Source of the DNA: Protopterus annectens
Taxonomy: Eukaryota > Chordata > Ceratodontiformes > Protopteridae
Assembly: GCF_019279795.1 (NCBI RefSeq)
Contig: NC_056732.1
Span: forward strand, 1,072,313,938 to 1,072,377,937
Length of the DNA: 64,000 bases
Direction: 5' to 3'
In this document: positions 47,052 through 58,429 of the stretch, piece by piece
How the letters are laid out: each line of letters begins with the position of its first letter
How positions within the stretch are numbered: position 1 is the stretch's first letter
The notes under the pieces: model-generated
What the model was told of the DNA's origin: nothing
Seen by the model: only the letters and a program-made list of their open reading frames with translations
Database searches by the model: none
Made by a program: the position numbers and the translations under genes

Positions 47052-48100
47052 TCAATGGAACAGACTCTTGAGAACTGTGGAACCAAAACTGGCCCTATCT
47101 CTGGAGGCCAAGTCCAATTTGTAATGAGAGACAAAGGTATGAGGCGTGGCCCAAGTAGCTGCTGCACAAATGGTATCAATAGGTAGCCTATCCTGAAAGG
47201 CTGCAGAAGTGGACAGACTCCTGGTTGAGTGTGCTTTTGGTTTAGAAGATAGCTGTTTGCCTCTGAGAGAGTACACATAGGAAATGGTGGAAGTCAACCA
47301 TCTGGATAAGGTCACTTTAGAAACTGGAAGACCTATCCTGTTTTCTGCATAGGAGACAAATAATTGGTCCGATTTTCTGAATTGTTTAGTTCTATGCAAA
47401 TAGTACCTGAGCTGACGATGGACATCCAAAAATGCAGTTTCTGTTCAGCTCTGTCGGAATAGTTTGGGAAAAAGACTGGTAGATCTATAGATTGGTTAAT
47501 ATTGGTTTGAGACACAACTTTGGGGAGAAAGGAAGGGTTCGTTCTTAATGATACCCTGTCCTTATGAAAAACCAAATAAGGGGAACGAATGCAGAGAGCT
47601 TGAATCTCGGAAACCCTTCTTGCAGAAGTGACAGCCAGTAAAAATATAGTTTTCCAGGTCAATAACTTCAAAGAACATGAAGCAGATGGTTCGAAGGGAG
47701 GTAGTATCAAGGATGCCAACATTAAGTTTAGATCCCATTGCGGAGGAGGATGCTTTATAGGTGGTTTTAGGAGAAAAACTCCTCTTAAAAAGGCCTTGCA
47801 CAATCTATGAGACATAATGTTATTGTCATGCAAGCCAACACGATACTTGGAAATGGCAGCCAGTTGTACTTTAACTGTAGATGACGAGGATCCTGAATGA
47901 AAAACCTCCGCCAGGAAATCTAAAACAGAATGTACAGGGGCAGTAAAGGGATCAATTTTTCTGGAATTTGCCCAAATAGAAAAACGTCGCCACTTGCTAG
48001 CATAAACAGTCCTAGTGAACGACTTTAAAGAAGACACTAAGATGTCTCTGACAGAATCAGAAATCATCGGTAGCCTGGCTAGGGAAGGAAGTGGAGCAAC
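47052..48100 (-). pseudogene. A2 tyrosine recombinase, one frameshift
   Basis: The core-binding domain (VYASKWRRFSIWANSRK, VKVQLAAISKYRVG) and first catalytic arginine (TSARRVSEIQAL) are in the frame that ends at 47,333. The rest is in the frame 47,052-47,429: H-x-x-R in AHSTRS, then HTFVSHYKLD with histidine and tyrosine, ending STVLKSLFH. A single frameshift near 47,430 breaks it. The same frame stays open upstream across the whole RT region, so the recombinase ORF may start inside the RT ORF. Confidence 0.9.
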
Positions 48101-50000
48101 CAAGCAGTGAGGTTGAGAGAATGAATGGCCCGGTGCTGCTGACCCGACTGGTGGATCAAGAGATCCGGAACTGGGTCCAGATGCCAGGGCTGCACCAGAA
48201 GGTGACGATGCAGAGACGGAAACCAAATTTGTCGAGGCCAATATGGGGCAATGAGGATCAACTTGGCCCTCAAAACGGTGGCTTTCTGAATGACTTGTGG
48301 AATCAAGGGAAAAGGAGGAAAAGCGTACAGAAGTCCCCGGGGCCAATCCTGGGTTAGAGAGTCTCTCAGGGGTTGGCCTGGTAAGGGAAAGAGAGTGAAG
48401 AAATCGGGGCACTTGTTGTTTTGAGGAGTAGCAAAAAGATCGCAACAAGGAGTGCCCCACTTCAGAAATATCTGATCCACGACAGATTGATTGAGAGACC
48501 ACTCGTGAGGCATCAGAATGGATCTGCTCAGCCTGTCCGCCAATAGGTTGGACCTGCCGGGGATGTGCGTTGCTATCAGAAACCGATGAGAGGAGATCGC
48601 CCATTGCCAAAGTCTGAGAGCTTCTCGACATAACGGATAGGACCTGGTCCCGCCCTGTTTGTTGATGTACCAGACCACGGACATGTTGTCCGTTTGTACT
48701 GCAATAGTCCCCGTGGGAAGAAAGTCGCTGAGGGCTTGCAACGTTAAAAGCACTGTTCTCATCTCCAGGACATTTATGTGCAGATGGTATTCTATGGGTT
48801 GCCATGCCCCCCCCCCCCACCCGATCAGAGAGGCATCCGTAGTGACTGTGGCAACTGGAGGAGGGGGAATAAAAGGTCGGCCTTGATGAAGAAGAGGGGA
48901 AGATATCCACCAATTTAGATGAGCTCTGCACGACTGTGTGACTAAGATTTCGTGCCTCATCGGAAGACTGTGGTACGACCACTGCGTGAATAGCATCCAC
49001 TGCAGAAGACGCATGTGGAAGCGAGCCAGTGGTAGAAGAACAATGGCCGCAGCCATAAGACCTAGGACTTTCAGAATAAATCTGGCTTTGATCTTGCTGC
49101 TCTGCAATAGAATCCGAACGAATTTTTGGATGTCCAGAATTCTTTGATCTGTTAGTTTGGCTAACATTTTGACGGTGTTTAATTCTGCGCCTATAAAGGT
49201 GATAGATTGGCAAGGCAGCAGAGAAGATTTTTCGAAATTTACTGAAATTCCCAAACTCCTGCAAAGCTGTAGAGTGTAGTCTCTGGACTGAAGAAGCTGA
49301 CACTTGGTGGTGGCGGAGAGGAGCCAGTCGTCCAAGTAGGGAAACACCTGGAATCCTTGACGTCTCAGATGAGCTGTGACCACTGCCATGCATTTGGTAA
49401 ACACTCTGGGGCTGAAGTGAGGCCAAAGGCAGTGCTCTGAATTGGTAATGACTGGTCCCTAGCCGAAAGCGGAGAAACCTTCTGGAGCGTCTGTGAATCT
49501 TTATGTGATCGTACGCATCCCGAAGGTCTATAGAGCACATCCAGTTGTCCTTGCCCAGAAAGGGCAGAATGGACTGAAGCGTGACCATCCGGAATCTTGC
49601 CTTCTTGACAAATATGTTTAGATTGCTCAGGTCTAATATTGGTCTCCAATCTCCCGTCCTTTTGGGGACCAAAAAGAATCTCGAGTAGACGCCGGATCCT
49701 ACCTGGTCTGCCGGCACAGTCTGGACGGCTCTTTTTTCTAGGAGCTTTGAAACTTCCTGTTCTGCCAAATCCCTTTGACCGGGTGAGATGTCTGGAAGGG
49801 ATTGTAGAGGTACGGGAAACCTTTGGAAGGGGATTTTGTAACCCTCGGATATGATCGACTGTACCCACATCTCTTGTGATAGGGATTGCCAGGCTACTGG
49901 GTACAGTGAAATCCTTCCCCCGACTGCCTCCAAGGGTGGACAGTCGGGCAACACCTCAGGGATGCTGAAAGGGCTTCTCAGGAAGAGACTCCCTGTTGCC
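48079..50000 (-). pseudogene. A2 reverse transcriptase / RNase H / methylase-like ORF, two close frameshifts
   Basis: The N-terminal part lies at 49,430-50,000: LEAVGGRISLYP, YSRFFLVPKRTGDWRPILDL and motif A in MCSIDLRDAYDHIKI. The remaining 441 codons (48,079-49,404) have YLDD at residues 23-26, RNase H near residues 190-300 (TTDASLIGWGGG, HINVLEMR, QTDNMSVVWYINKQGG, LLADRLSR), then the methylase-like tail (CDLFATPQNNK, LLYAFPPFPLI, LIAPYWPRQIWFP). Two single-base losses between 49,405 and 49,440, both in short homopolymers, separate motif A from YLDD. Confidence 0.9.
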
Positions 50001-52260
50001 CTGGTTCTGAGGACCTCCCCTGCCTCTAGGGCGGCGTCTATTATTGTTACCCCCTCTGCCTCTGGGGGTAAACTGACCACGTGCGTCCGGTGTAGCTCCT
50101 TGGGCTTTACGGAACCACATCTTCCCCCCCTTCTGACCCTTGGGATATGGTCTAGAAGGAGCGGAAAATTGGACTCCAACGGCAGAAAGAGTTTTACCGT
50201 CCTGCTCACACCTGGTCAAGGTATCCTTCACCTGAGGTCCGAACAAAGCCGAACCATCAAAGGGGGTATTAGTGAAGGACGCCTTAAAGGGGTCCGCAAA
50301 ATTACAAAGCCACATCCAGGCTTGGCGTCTAAGAGCAACTCCTGTGCCTGCGGCCCTGCTCGCTCCATCGGCCGCATAGGATATGAGCCGCATGGAGGAG
50401 TTAGATATGGAATTCAGGATAGCAAGCTGCGAGGCAATCTTTTCCTGAGCCCCAGCAGCAGAAGGATCCTGGACTACTTCACCCAGTTCCTTGAGAATAT
50501 CTCGTTGAAGCCTGGTGAAGTGACAAAGGTAGTTCAGCGAACGCATAGCAAAGGTCGCTGAAGAAAACATCCACTTTCCATACCTATCCATGGTCCTAGA
50601 ATCCTTGTTAGGAGGATGGACAGGTACTGAAGGATCCGCCAGTTCCTTCTTAGTGGCCGCCACCACCATAGCATCCACAGAGACACCCTTGGAAAGGAAC
50701 TGTTTGTCCGTAGGGGCCGTGATGAATTTGGATGGTCTCCTGGGGACAGGTTCCACAGAATCTGGAGCCGCCCACGCCTTCCGAGCCACTACCTGCATAA
50801 GTGGGTCGAAAGGCGGAGACACCCAGGAGGTGGAGGGTCGGGATCCAAAAGCCTCCAGGTATACAGACTCATCCTCGGAGGGATCAATGGCTGGCCAATT
50901 CCCCCTCTGTTTGAGGAGCTCAAGGATGTCTGAAAAGGAGACATCCTCAGAGGGGGATCGTGGGGAACCCTCCGACTCATCTAAATCGGTATCCGATGTA
51001 GTAGACTCGGGGGAGTCTGTGTGTTTCCTCTTACACGTCCTCTTCCGAGGGGGTTCACCTGCAGGATCAGGAGAAACTTCGGAAGAGGAGGAAATTCCCA
51101 ATGGGGAAACATGGGGCGATGGATCCCTGGGCCTGAGAGCAAGAGGCTGGCAAGAGGCGTCTGCAGGCACTGATGAGGGAGGAGCTAGAGGGATGGACAG
51201 TTGACCAGGCTCAGAGGCCAGGACACTCCTCATCACCTCAAAGGCTCCCCTCCCCGGGAGGCCGGAATATCCCCGCTCCGAGGAAACAGGAATTCCCGGC
51301 TCCACTGAGAGGGAAAGCTCCGAGGCCAATGTCGGCGCCGAGCTTACCAAAGCCGAAGCCCCGAGAGGGAGAGCGGGGTCGGACAAGGGTCCGATGCCAC
51401 TAGCCCCCTCGGAGCCGACAAGGGAAACCCGACGACCGGATCCCTCCAAGGAAGGTCTCAAGGAGGAGATCGGAGCCAAGGATGACGGAGCCGAAGGGTA
51501 TATCGGCTCCGGCACAGAAACAGTCGCTGTCCCGAGAAGCTCCGGCTCCGAACTCTGGTGTGGAGTCGGAGGAGGAAGTTCAAGGGGTGAGGCTATAGCC
51601 GAAGTCTGTTGAGACGGGCTATGGAGCATTTGGGCCAGTGCCTGAGACTTCAACAGCCTGCTTACCACCCTCTCTAAGTCGTGGTCAGACAGCCTGGAAG
51701 ATCTCGAAGATCGGCTCCGCTCCGACAAAAGAGGAGACCCCGGAGCCGAGTGGATACTCAGTAACGAAGGGGACCGAGATCTCTTTCGGGACGAAGCCAT
51801 CGGAGCCGAAGTCCCCTGAACTCCAGATGGAGCCGAAGGTTTCTCGGCTCCGATGCTGGATAAGGTGTCGGCTCCAGCCGGAGCAGACAAGGCCACAGTA
51901 CACAAGGTATCGGAATCAGCCGGCACCGAACCCACTACTTTAATGGTAGATACATCGGTTCCAGCCGGAGCCACCGGAGGAGGCTTGGATACTGAAGCCT
52001 GAGCCTTCGGTGGACTAGAAGGTTTCCCAGACCCTGCTTTAGAGGGAGAACCTTCTGGCTTAAGTAAGCCACGGAGGATAAGCTTATTCCTCCTTTCCTG
52101 CAGGACTCTCTGGCTAAAAGAGTGACACAAAGCACAGGAGTCCTGCAGGTGCAAAGGCCCCAGGCAATAAACACAAGAAGTGTGACCGTCTGTCAAGAGA
52201 CATTTTCTGACAGCACGAGTCACACTTCTTGAAGCCTGAGACCTTGCCTTCCCTAGACAT
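49956..52260 (-). CDS. A2 gag-like protein, long open frame
   Basis: A single frame stays open for 790 codons to 49,956. Its most upstream ATG is at 52,328, but the ATG at 52,258-52,260 (MSREGKVSG, other frame) resembles other gag starts, so a small indel near 52,205 probably hides the true N-terminus. Zinc cluster CVYCLGPLHLQDSCALC is at 52,175-52,125. Next come a Ser/Pro-rich middle, an acidic block (DLDESEGSPRSPSEDVSFSD), the conserved SRTMDRYGKWMFSSATFAMR and TPFDGSALFGPQVKD blocks, and an RGG-rich tail (PRGRGGNNNRRRPRGRGG) suited to RNA binding. It overlaps the start of the RT frame. Confidence 0.85.
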
Positions 52261-52547
52261 ATCCTAGGAGGAAGTAACACACACAAACCCCAACAAACAC
52301 ACAAAATTAATCCCCTAACACACAACACACAGGAAGGGATTAACCAATGGGGTTTTAGGCCTAACTAAAAACTTTACACTAAAGGTTATAAAAAGATTAT
52401 AAAGTTTGAAAAAAACAAGGGAATAGGGTGGGCTGCAACTCACTACAGACTATAAATGAGATACAAGGGGAAATAAAACCCTAACTAAGCTTTTCTTATC
52501 TTTAACAAGAAATTCACTTACCTCAGCTGGTAAAGGAGACCTCTTTC

Positions 52548-52714
52548 GCTAAGCGGCAAACGAGATCTGAGGTAGTTCCGCCTTGCATCATGGGATATAG
52601 GGTTGCCTCGAGCTGGTAAAAGGAGTTCTCAAGCTAAAGCAAGTGCCGAGTCGGAGCCGAGGATCGGCTCCGAACCCATCCAGCAAGAATGAAGGCGAGA
52701 TTGACAACTTAACA
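52548..52714. repeat. A2 5' terminal repeat
   Basis: Inverted partner of 46,611-46,780. It contains GAGTCGGAGCCGAGGATCGG and ends CAACTTAACATT. Confidence 0.85.
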
Positions 52715-52929
52715 TTATATTTTTTTTAAGCACACAAAAATTCAGGAAAAGCCCAAAAAGGAGTAAAAAGATAAACCTGCACTACCCAAGTCTGCCAACC
52801 TACTTGAAAATACACCTAAAAACTCACAATCTATACTACGAACAAGGGTAGAGGAACAGGTTAAAAAAAAAAAAAAAAAGTAGCCAAAAGCATGCAAAAG
52901 GATATACCCAGCAGAGCTTGAGACTTGGC

Positions 52930-53103
52930 GGTTATTCTGGAAGACAAACAAAAAAGGAATCTGAGGTAACTCTGTAGAAAGCACAGTACTATGGTTACAA
53001 GAGGCACAGCTCGGGGGGGGGGGCTGAAGTCTTTGGAAATGGGCAGTATCGGATCTGATAACCCACAGGTTGAACCCAGATAGAAAAGACAACATTGTAT
53101 CCT
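52930..53103. repeat. Copy D 5' terminal repeat
   Basis: ATCTGAGGTAACTCTGTAGA, GAAGTCTTTGGAAATGG and CGGATCTGATAACCCACAGG match the reverse complement of 25,400-25,560. The stretch 52,715-52,929 should be the remaining D leader; it holds an A run of 18 (52,862-52,879) and no gene. Confidence 0.75.
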
Positions 53104-53213
53104 GTAAACATCTCCTAAATCTCCTATGCCAACTGCTACAGGATAACAATCAGATTAATCTGATCCAAAATGGGCTTCTACAATTTTCTTTTTTAGGTAC
53201 CAAGACAAAAATA
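53104..53213 (-). pseudogene. Short DIRS RT-like scrap
   Basis: The minus strand reads VLVPKKENCRSPFW, resembling FLVPKK-G--RPILD at the start of the RT palm. It is a 110-bp scrap between the ends of copies D and G1, possibly a piece of a further host element. Confidence 0.35.
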
Positions 53214-54625
53214 CAGTTGTGTACATTTAACATAAATGTGGATATTTGAGTGTACTCTGTGTTGCAGTCCCAACAGTGATTTCCTGCCATGAAAACCCTT
53301 GGTCAGCCCGACTACCAGAGAAAACTGTTTTCACCTCCCAAGCTGGCAGATGCCCTTACTGATGTCAGTATGCTCAGGTATAAAAGGAGACAGCCTGTGT
53401 CATCACTTCAGTATTTTTGACCTGCTTAGGAGGAGCCCCCAAGTGTACCCTAGAAGGAACAAGTTAGTGTGGATTCAAGGAGGTCCTAAGTGTACCTAAA
53501 GTCGGCCAAGGTAGAGTGGATCCAAACCAGGGCTGGGCGGTGTAGGGTCCTTGGTTGACTCTAGTAGCCCACCTAGTAAGCTGAGGGGGTAGGTGGGAGG
53601 GAAAGAAGACTGCAAACGTGAATACACTGGAACATCTACATTTATGGTAAGTGTACACAACTGTACAATGTTCTTTGCGTTTCACTGGTGCAGTCGACTG
53701 CCAGGAAGATTCCCAAAGCTTTAACGAGGGTGGAAGGGTGGAAGAACATTGCAGAGAGGAGAGGATTCCCTGCAGGACTGCAGACGCAAAACCCACTCTT
53801 GACTTGGAAAAGGTTGCCAAGTGGTAATGCCAAGTGAAGGTATGCACACAAGACCAAGTGGCTGGCTCCGAGATGTCCTTAGTGGGAACCTTTTTCAGGA
53901 ATGCTGCAGAAGTAGCTGTGGCCCTAGTAGACTGTGACCTAATCAAGTCGGGGCTTTCTGCCATGTTGGATGCAACAGAAAGAGATGCAGTGGGAAATCC
54001 ACTTGAAAATAGCCTTTTTAAAATGTGGGTTTCCTTCTGAGCTTGGGGCAAAAGTAATGAACAGATGGTCTGTTTTCTTCAATGATTTAGTCTTGTCCAG
54101 GTATAAGCGTAGCTTATGTACATCCAGAGAGTGCAGTAATCTTTCCCCTCTGTTTTGAGGGTTAGGAAAGAAGGTAGGTATATGAATGGCCCATTTCAGA
54201 GACACAATAGCAACCACCTTAGGCATGAAGAAAGGATTAGTTCAGAGGAAGACCCTGTCTTTATGGAAGATAATGAAGGGTTCTACTACCATTGGGGCCT
54301 GCAACTGAGACCCTTCTGATAGCCAGTAGAAGGGCTGTTTTCCAGGTGAGAAACTTTAAGGTAGAGGCTGCAGACTTAAAAAGAGGTAAAGTTAACTTTT
54401 CAAGGACAAAGTGGAGGTCCCACAGAAGGGTGGGTTTCTTCCTGAGGGTGCCTAATGTGAATAACTCCCCTAAGAAAATGCATCAGCAAGGGGTGAGAAT
54501 AAATCAGAAGATGACTAGCGATGTGGGCAGAGATGGCTGAGGCATGTATTTTGATGGAGGAATAAGAGAGACCTTTCTCCACTAGGTTGACCAGGTACTC
54601 CACAATGTTAGACGTGTTCACAGGT
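53214..54625 (-). mobile_element. DIRS copy G1, 3' part only
   Basis: The 3' end starts at about 53,214 (GTTGTGTACATTTAACATAA). An ICR at about 53,636-53,730 has TTATGGTAAGTGTACACAAC (complement of that end) and GTTTCACTGGTGCAGTCGAC, matching the 5' end of copy G2 at 58,735. The recombinase remnant follows. The RT and gag parts are missing; an L2/CR1-type LINE tail lies next to it. Confidence 0.7.
53464..54621 (-). pseudogene. G1 tyrosine recombinase, frameshifted
   Basis: The catalytic C-terminal part at 53,464-53,900 reads RSQSTRATATSAAFLKKVPT and CVHTFTWHYHLATF: the first histidine of H-x-x-R is replaced by glutamine, while the later histidine and tyrosine are present. The frame 53,939-54,226 has HSLDVHKLRLYLDKTKSLKK and DHLFITFAP. 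The core-binding piece at 54,400-54,621 has EKGLSYSSIKIHASAISAHI. Three frames are needed, so it is dead. Confidence 0.8.
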
Positions 54626-54629
54626 TGGT

Positions 54630-55335
54630 ACTAGGCTATCGGCCCTAGGGCCTATACAAGCCTAGCCATAACAATTTCCTGGCTATTTCTTCCCACAATA
54701 TTTACTTCCCTGGACCCATGTCTAACAGGGCGACTGACATAATCCCTGCGGTGAATTTCCTATCTCCCATCCAATCATCAAGGTTCCTTTTGAAGAGGGC
54801 CAAAGAGGTGCTCTGCTTGACATGTATGGGGCAGTCTATTCCAGAGTCTGGGGAGTCTCTGGGTCAGGAACCTATCCCTCCAGTATGTTTTGTTCACTGT
54901 GATGACAATGTTTAGATCCCTGAAGCTTGTGGCTGTGAGGGATTGGGATTTCTTTAAGTGTAGCATGTCCAACAGTTCTGGGTTTGACATAGCCTTGTAT
55001 GTTAAGCAGAGACAGATTCTGAGTAGACGATAGGTGACAGAGTATAGCTGCAGTTTTTTTTTTTTTTTTAAGATGGTCAGCATAGGGCATCTGCATTAGG
55101 CCTATGATTCTTTTAGTGAGGTATTTCTTCGGCCTTTCCAGTTGCTGCAGATGTCTTGAGAGGCACATACCAAATAGGGCGTTGTATTCTATAATGGGTC
55201 TAATGAGGGATGAGTACAGTGGGACAATGATCTCCTTTTTTCTGGAAGAAAAGCCCTTAGTGATGAAGTGTGAAAAATGTATTTTAATTTGCATTGCTTC
55301 TATGCTGTACTGAAATTTGCTAGACTGCACTTAAA
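54630..55335 (-). pseudogene. L2/CR1-type LINE reverse transcriptase, C-terminal end
   Basis: The minus strand at 55,100-55,330 reads FSSRKKEIIVPLYSSLIRPI then IEYNALFGMCLSRHLQQLER, the LY-SLIRP-LEY---W-P-----I--LE motif. At 54,778-55,083 it reads YRLLRICLCLTYKAM and FLTQRLPRLWNRLPHTC, then LFGPLQKE. This is the thumb and C-terminus of an L2/CR1/Rex-type non-LTR reverse transcriptase. A frameshift and a poly-T run (55,054-55,069) divide it. Only about 230 codons remain, a typical 5' truncation. Confidence 0.8.
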
Positions 55336-57415
55336 GTCTTCTTAAGAGACACAGTCTTGTGCTTTTTACTGCTGAATCAGAGACACAGAGCTTTGCATAA
55401 CTCCATCTGTAGTCTGTTTAAAGCACCAAGCCTTTCAAATTGCACACTGATAAAGAAATATATTTTGCAGCTATTTCACTATAAGCATAGTTACAAATAA
55501 CTTATTTTTATAACAAACGACACATACTCTGTCAGTTTGTAGTATATACAGATATGAATGACGACTTCTACATAATATGTCTCTCTCTCCCTCTCTCACA
55601 TAACTTGTTATATAGAGTGCTAGTCATGCACAAAGATTTTATTTCCTCTTGGTATCTTTTTTGGCCTTCTGTGGGAAGTCACAAAGTCTGTTTTTAGACT
55701 TTTCTATTGTCCTGTCAGCAGTTCTGCTGATGTGAAAATGCATGCAATCAGAATAACAGAAGTATGAAAGGAAACATCTGTTCTGTTCCTATTGAAAAAA
55801 ACATCACATATTGCAGAGTCTATAAAAAAGGATGTCTGTTAATAGATATTTGTTCTGCAAACATGAGAAAATCATGTAATACTTGCTTTCCAATATTGCT
55901 TTGTTCGGCTTTTTCTTATGCTGTGAGGAGAAGCCTGTCTGTTATGCATATAGTATCAATGCCCATTTTATATTGCTAAGCTCTATACGTATATTCAAGC
56001 AAACTTTTTATTCTATGCTTTATCTTTCAGTATATTTACAACAGAATTAATTTCAGCCTTATATTCATAATCTCCAATTCTCTCTTTTTTAAACATACTC
56101 AAAACACTTTATACTGATATGTATTTTTTGATTAGATCATATATAAACACATTGAAAACAAAGCCTTTAGTCTTTTTTTGATACAAGTCAAAATGCAATT
56201 TTACACAGTTAATACAATTATATCAAGTATTACTACCAAAACTGAATGTATTTAACAAATTTTTCTTTTGCAGACCACTCTCTGAAAATATTTCATCAGT
56301 TATGGGCTATGCCTGCTTTACTTTTATTTTTTAACTGGATTAATTTATTTTGCAATTACAGAATTTATGACTTAGAACTGTTCCATTAACTCTTTGCAAC
56401 TGTTGAATTAACTATAAGAGACAAGAACCATGTGCTACTGCAAGCATTTATACACTGCTGAAAATATACAGTTTTAATGTCATTTTAACCATCACATTTC
56501 TAAACTGCCCATATACTTTAGTTGATAGTGAAGTATACTGAAAAATGCTTTTTACATATTAGTCCATTAGCTGTATGAATACAATATTTTAAAATTGCAA
56601 CTTGAAACCAGTGATTATATTACAACTTGACAAATTACTTTTGAACTTATTACAATGTATCCTGTACAGTATTGTATTTACAGAGATTGTTTGCTATTCA
56701 TGCATTTCAATCTAGTAGGTACCCTGGACCTATTTTTTTATTTTTTTTTTAAATATGTTTTTTTCATACATATTCATTACTAGACGTTAATTTCATTTGT
56801 ACTGAATTCTTCTGCATTTGTATATACAAAGACTATTATTTGTACTAAATTATTCTGCATTTGTACATACAAAGACGGTAAAGTACATTTAGTCTACTCT
56901 TACAAATTTAATAACATTAATATTAAACAAAATCTTGAAAAATTATGTCTCTTTAGAAATATCTAGTGGAACTGGCACCAAAGCCATGCGCCCTGTTATT
57001 TTAAACTATATACTCAGCAATTAAAAACATTAATGCTTTTTATACCAACATTGTTTTTCCAAAAACATATTAAAAATAGTGACCATTTCTGCTCAATTTT
57101 TACATAGGTTTACTCTCTCTTGTATAGCTTTAATTAAGCAATTTTAAGCCATCTCTTGTTTTTTAAACCATCTCTTGTATAGCTTTACAGTTTAACAGGT
57201 TGTAAATAGAATTTAATACTAAACAATACGATAATAACCATTAATGCTAAACAATAACTATTATGATAGCTATTAACAACTTGTAAAATATTTATCCTCT
57301 CAGGTTTAATCCAGTTTACCATAATTTCTAATACACTAATACCCGTTTTTCCCTCCCCCCTAAAAGAGTATTGTCAAGAAGGAATGAGATTATTTTTCCT
57401 GTAGCTCTATTTCAG
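55336..57415. other. AT-rich unassigned spacer
   Basis: Strongly AT-rich, with short CT-rich simple repeats near 55,580-55,600. No frame shows a family resemblance and no element ends are recognisable. It may be old unannotated repeat or unique intergenic DNA. Confidence 0.5.
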
Positions 57416-57419
57416 ACCC

Positions 57420-57628
57420 TTGTGCAGTACTGCTCACACAGTTAGTGTAAAACTGAGAAAGTACCCCTCCCCCTGTATTATTGCACTACTGTTTTTCTGT
57501 TTTATAATGTATGTCAGCCCACCAGGGCTGGTAACTCGGCAAGTAAAAATCCACTACCAAACATTAGCGGACCGGAGTTCCATTGTGGCGACCCCTAATC
57601 GGGATAAGCTGAAAGACGCAACATAATG
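57420..57628 (+). repeat. SINE-like repeat, copy 1 (tail part)
   Basis: CAGGGCTGGTAACTCGG, then GCGGACCGGAGTTCCATTGT followed by GGCGACCCCTAATCGGGATA. This GTGGCGACCCCTAA-type tail is common in fish interspersed repeats. It corresponds to the tail of the copy at 58.4-58.65 kb, in the opposite orientation. Confidence 0.65.
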
Positions 57629-58429
57629 TAGGTCAGCCCAGTACTTTGGTTATACATTTGCTTTATTAGGTTACTAAACTATAGACTTTTGTCTAATTTT
57701 TATAAAGCTGTTGCTGTTTACTCCTACTAGTAGGTATTTATATCTTTCTGCATAATTTATTTGAACTGTATGTATATTATAGCCCATCTGCTGGCTGTAC
57801 TTGATGTAACTAAGTTTTTTACTTTTAACATTTATTTGAAAACTGATTATTAAGGGCATGGTTGCACAATTGTGATGTTTTATTACAATTACCAAATAGT
57901 GTTGCATGTAAACATTTTAACAATTTAATACCAATAATGTTTTAGAAAAATATAAGCCACTTGTCTGGCAATCAGTCTTGTTGTTTATCTTATCTTTCCA
58001 ACATTTCCTGTAACTACTCATCTGGTCTACGAAGGTCTGAGCTCACATTTTATACTTTATAAGTATTTGTGATTTGCATAACTATGCATTTATACTACAT
58101 AAATAGACATTATTTTACAATTAGCTTATATGGATTTCAGTATTTTTTTATTTGTTTAACTGCTCTGCCATTAATTTTACAAAAACTGTGACTAATACCA
58201 TCTGTGACTATTTTTTTTTTTAATTCAGAACTTTAACTGTTTGGTGTTGTGCTACTATACAATTATAAAAAATTGTAAAAAACAAAACAGATATTAGCGT
58301 AACTAACACATTTATATTTACATTATTTATATTTGCTGTTGTCTGCCTTTTATTCTTGTGCATTGTACTTCAGATAAAAAGAAAATGCATGCATGTCAGT
58401 CTTATGACTTTAAATCTTTACTGTTATTG
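57629..58429. other. AT-rich spacer between the two SINE copies
   Basis: No gene or element seen. Confidence 0.5.

Larger units (their letters stand above)
46581..52714 (-). mobile_element. DIRS copy A2, full length, best preserved
   Basis: A 6.1-kb element. The inverted repeats are 46,611-46,780 and 52,548-52,714, and share TTCGGAGCCGATCCT, CTTTAGCTTGAGAACTCC and CATGATGCAAGGCGGAACTA. It has a 30-nt 3' extension (AGAAGTTATG...ACCATAACGT), an ICR, a 790-codon gag frame, and RT and recombinase with few frameshifts. It is inserted between the gag N-terminus and the 5' end of copy D. Confidence 0.92.
25368..53103 (-). mobile_element. DIRS copy D (oldest host), split by B, the PLE and A2
   Basis: The 3' terminal repeat at 25,368-25,560 pairs with a 5' terminal repeat 27 kb away at 52,930-53,103; shared blocks include CATTTCCAAAGACATTAGCC and a TCAGATCC-centred motif. 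Between them, D's own parts appear in DIRS order when three insertions are removed: B (30,318-41,908), the PLE with its 14-bp duplication (42,478-46,341) and A2 (46,581-52,714). The remainder is about 6.1 kb, the size of a complete element. This is strong structural evidence although D's genes are badly decayed. Confidence 0.8.

Noticed and set aside
49851-50561. 236-codon plus-strand frame
   Set aside because: Antisense to the A2 gag C-terminus; no motif of its own.
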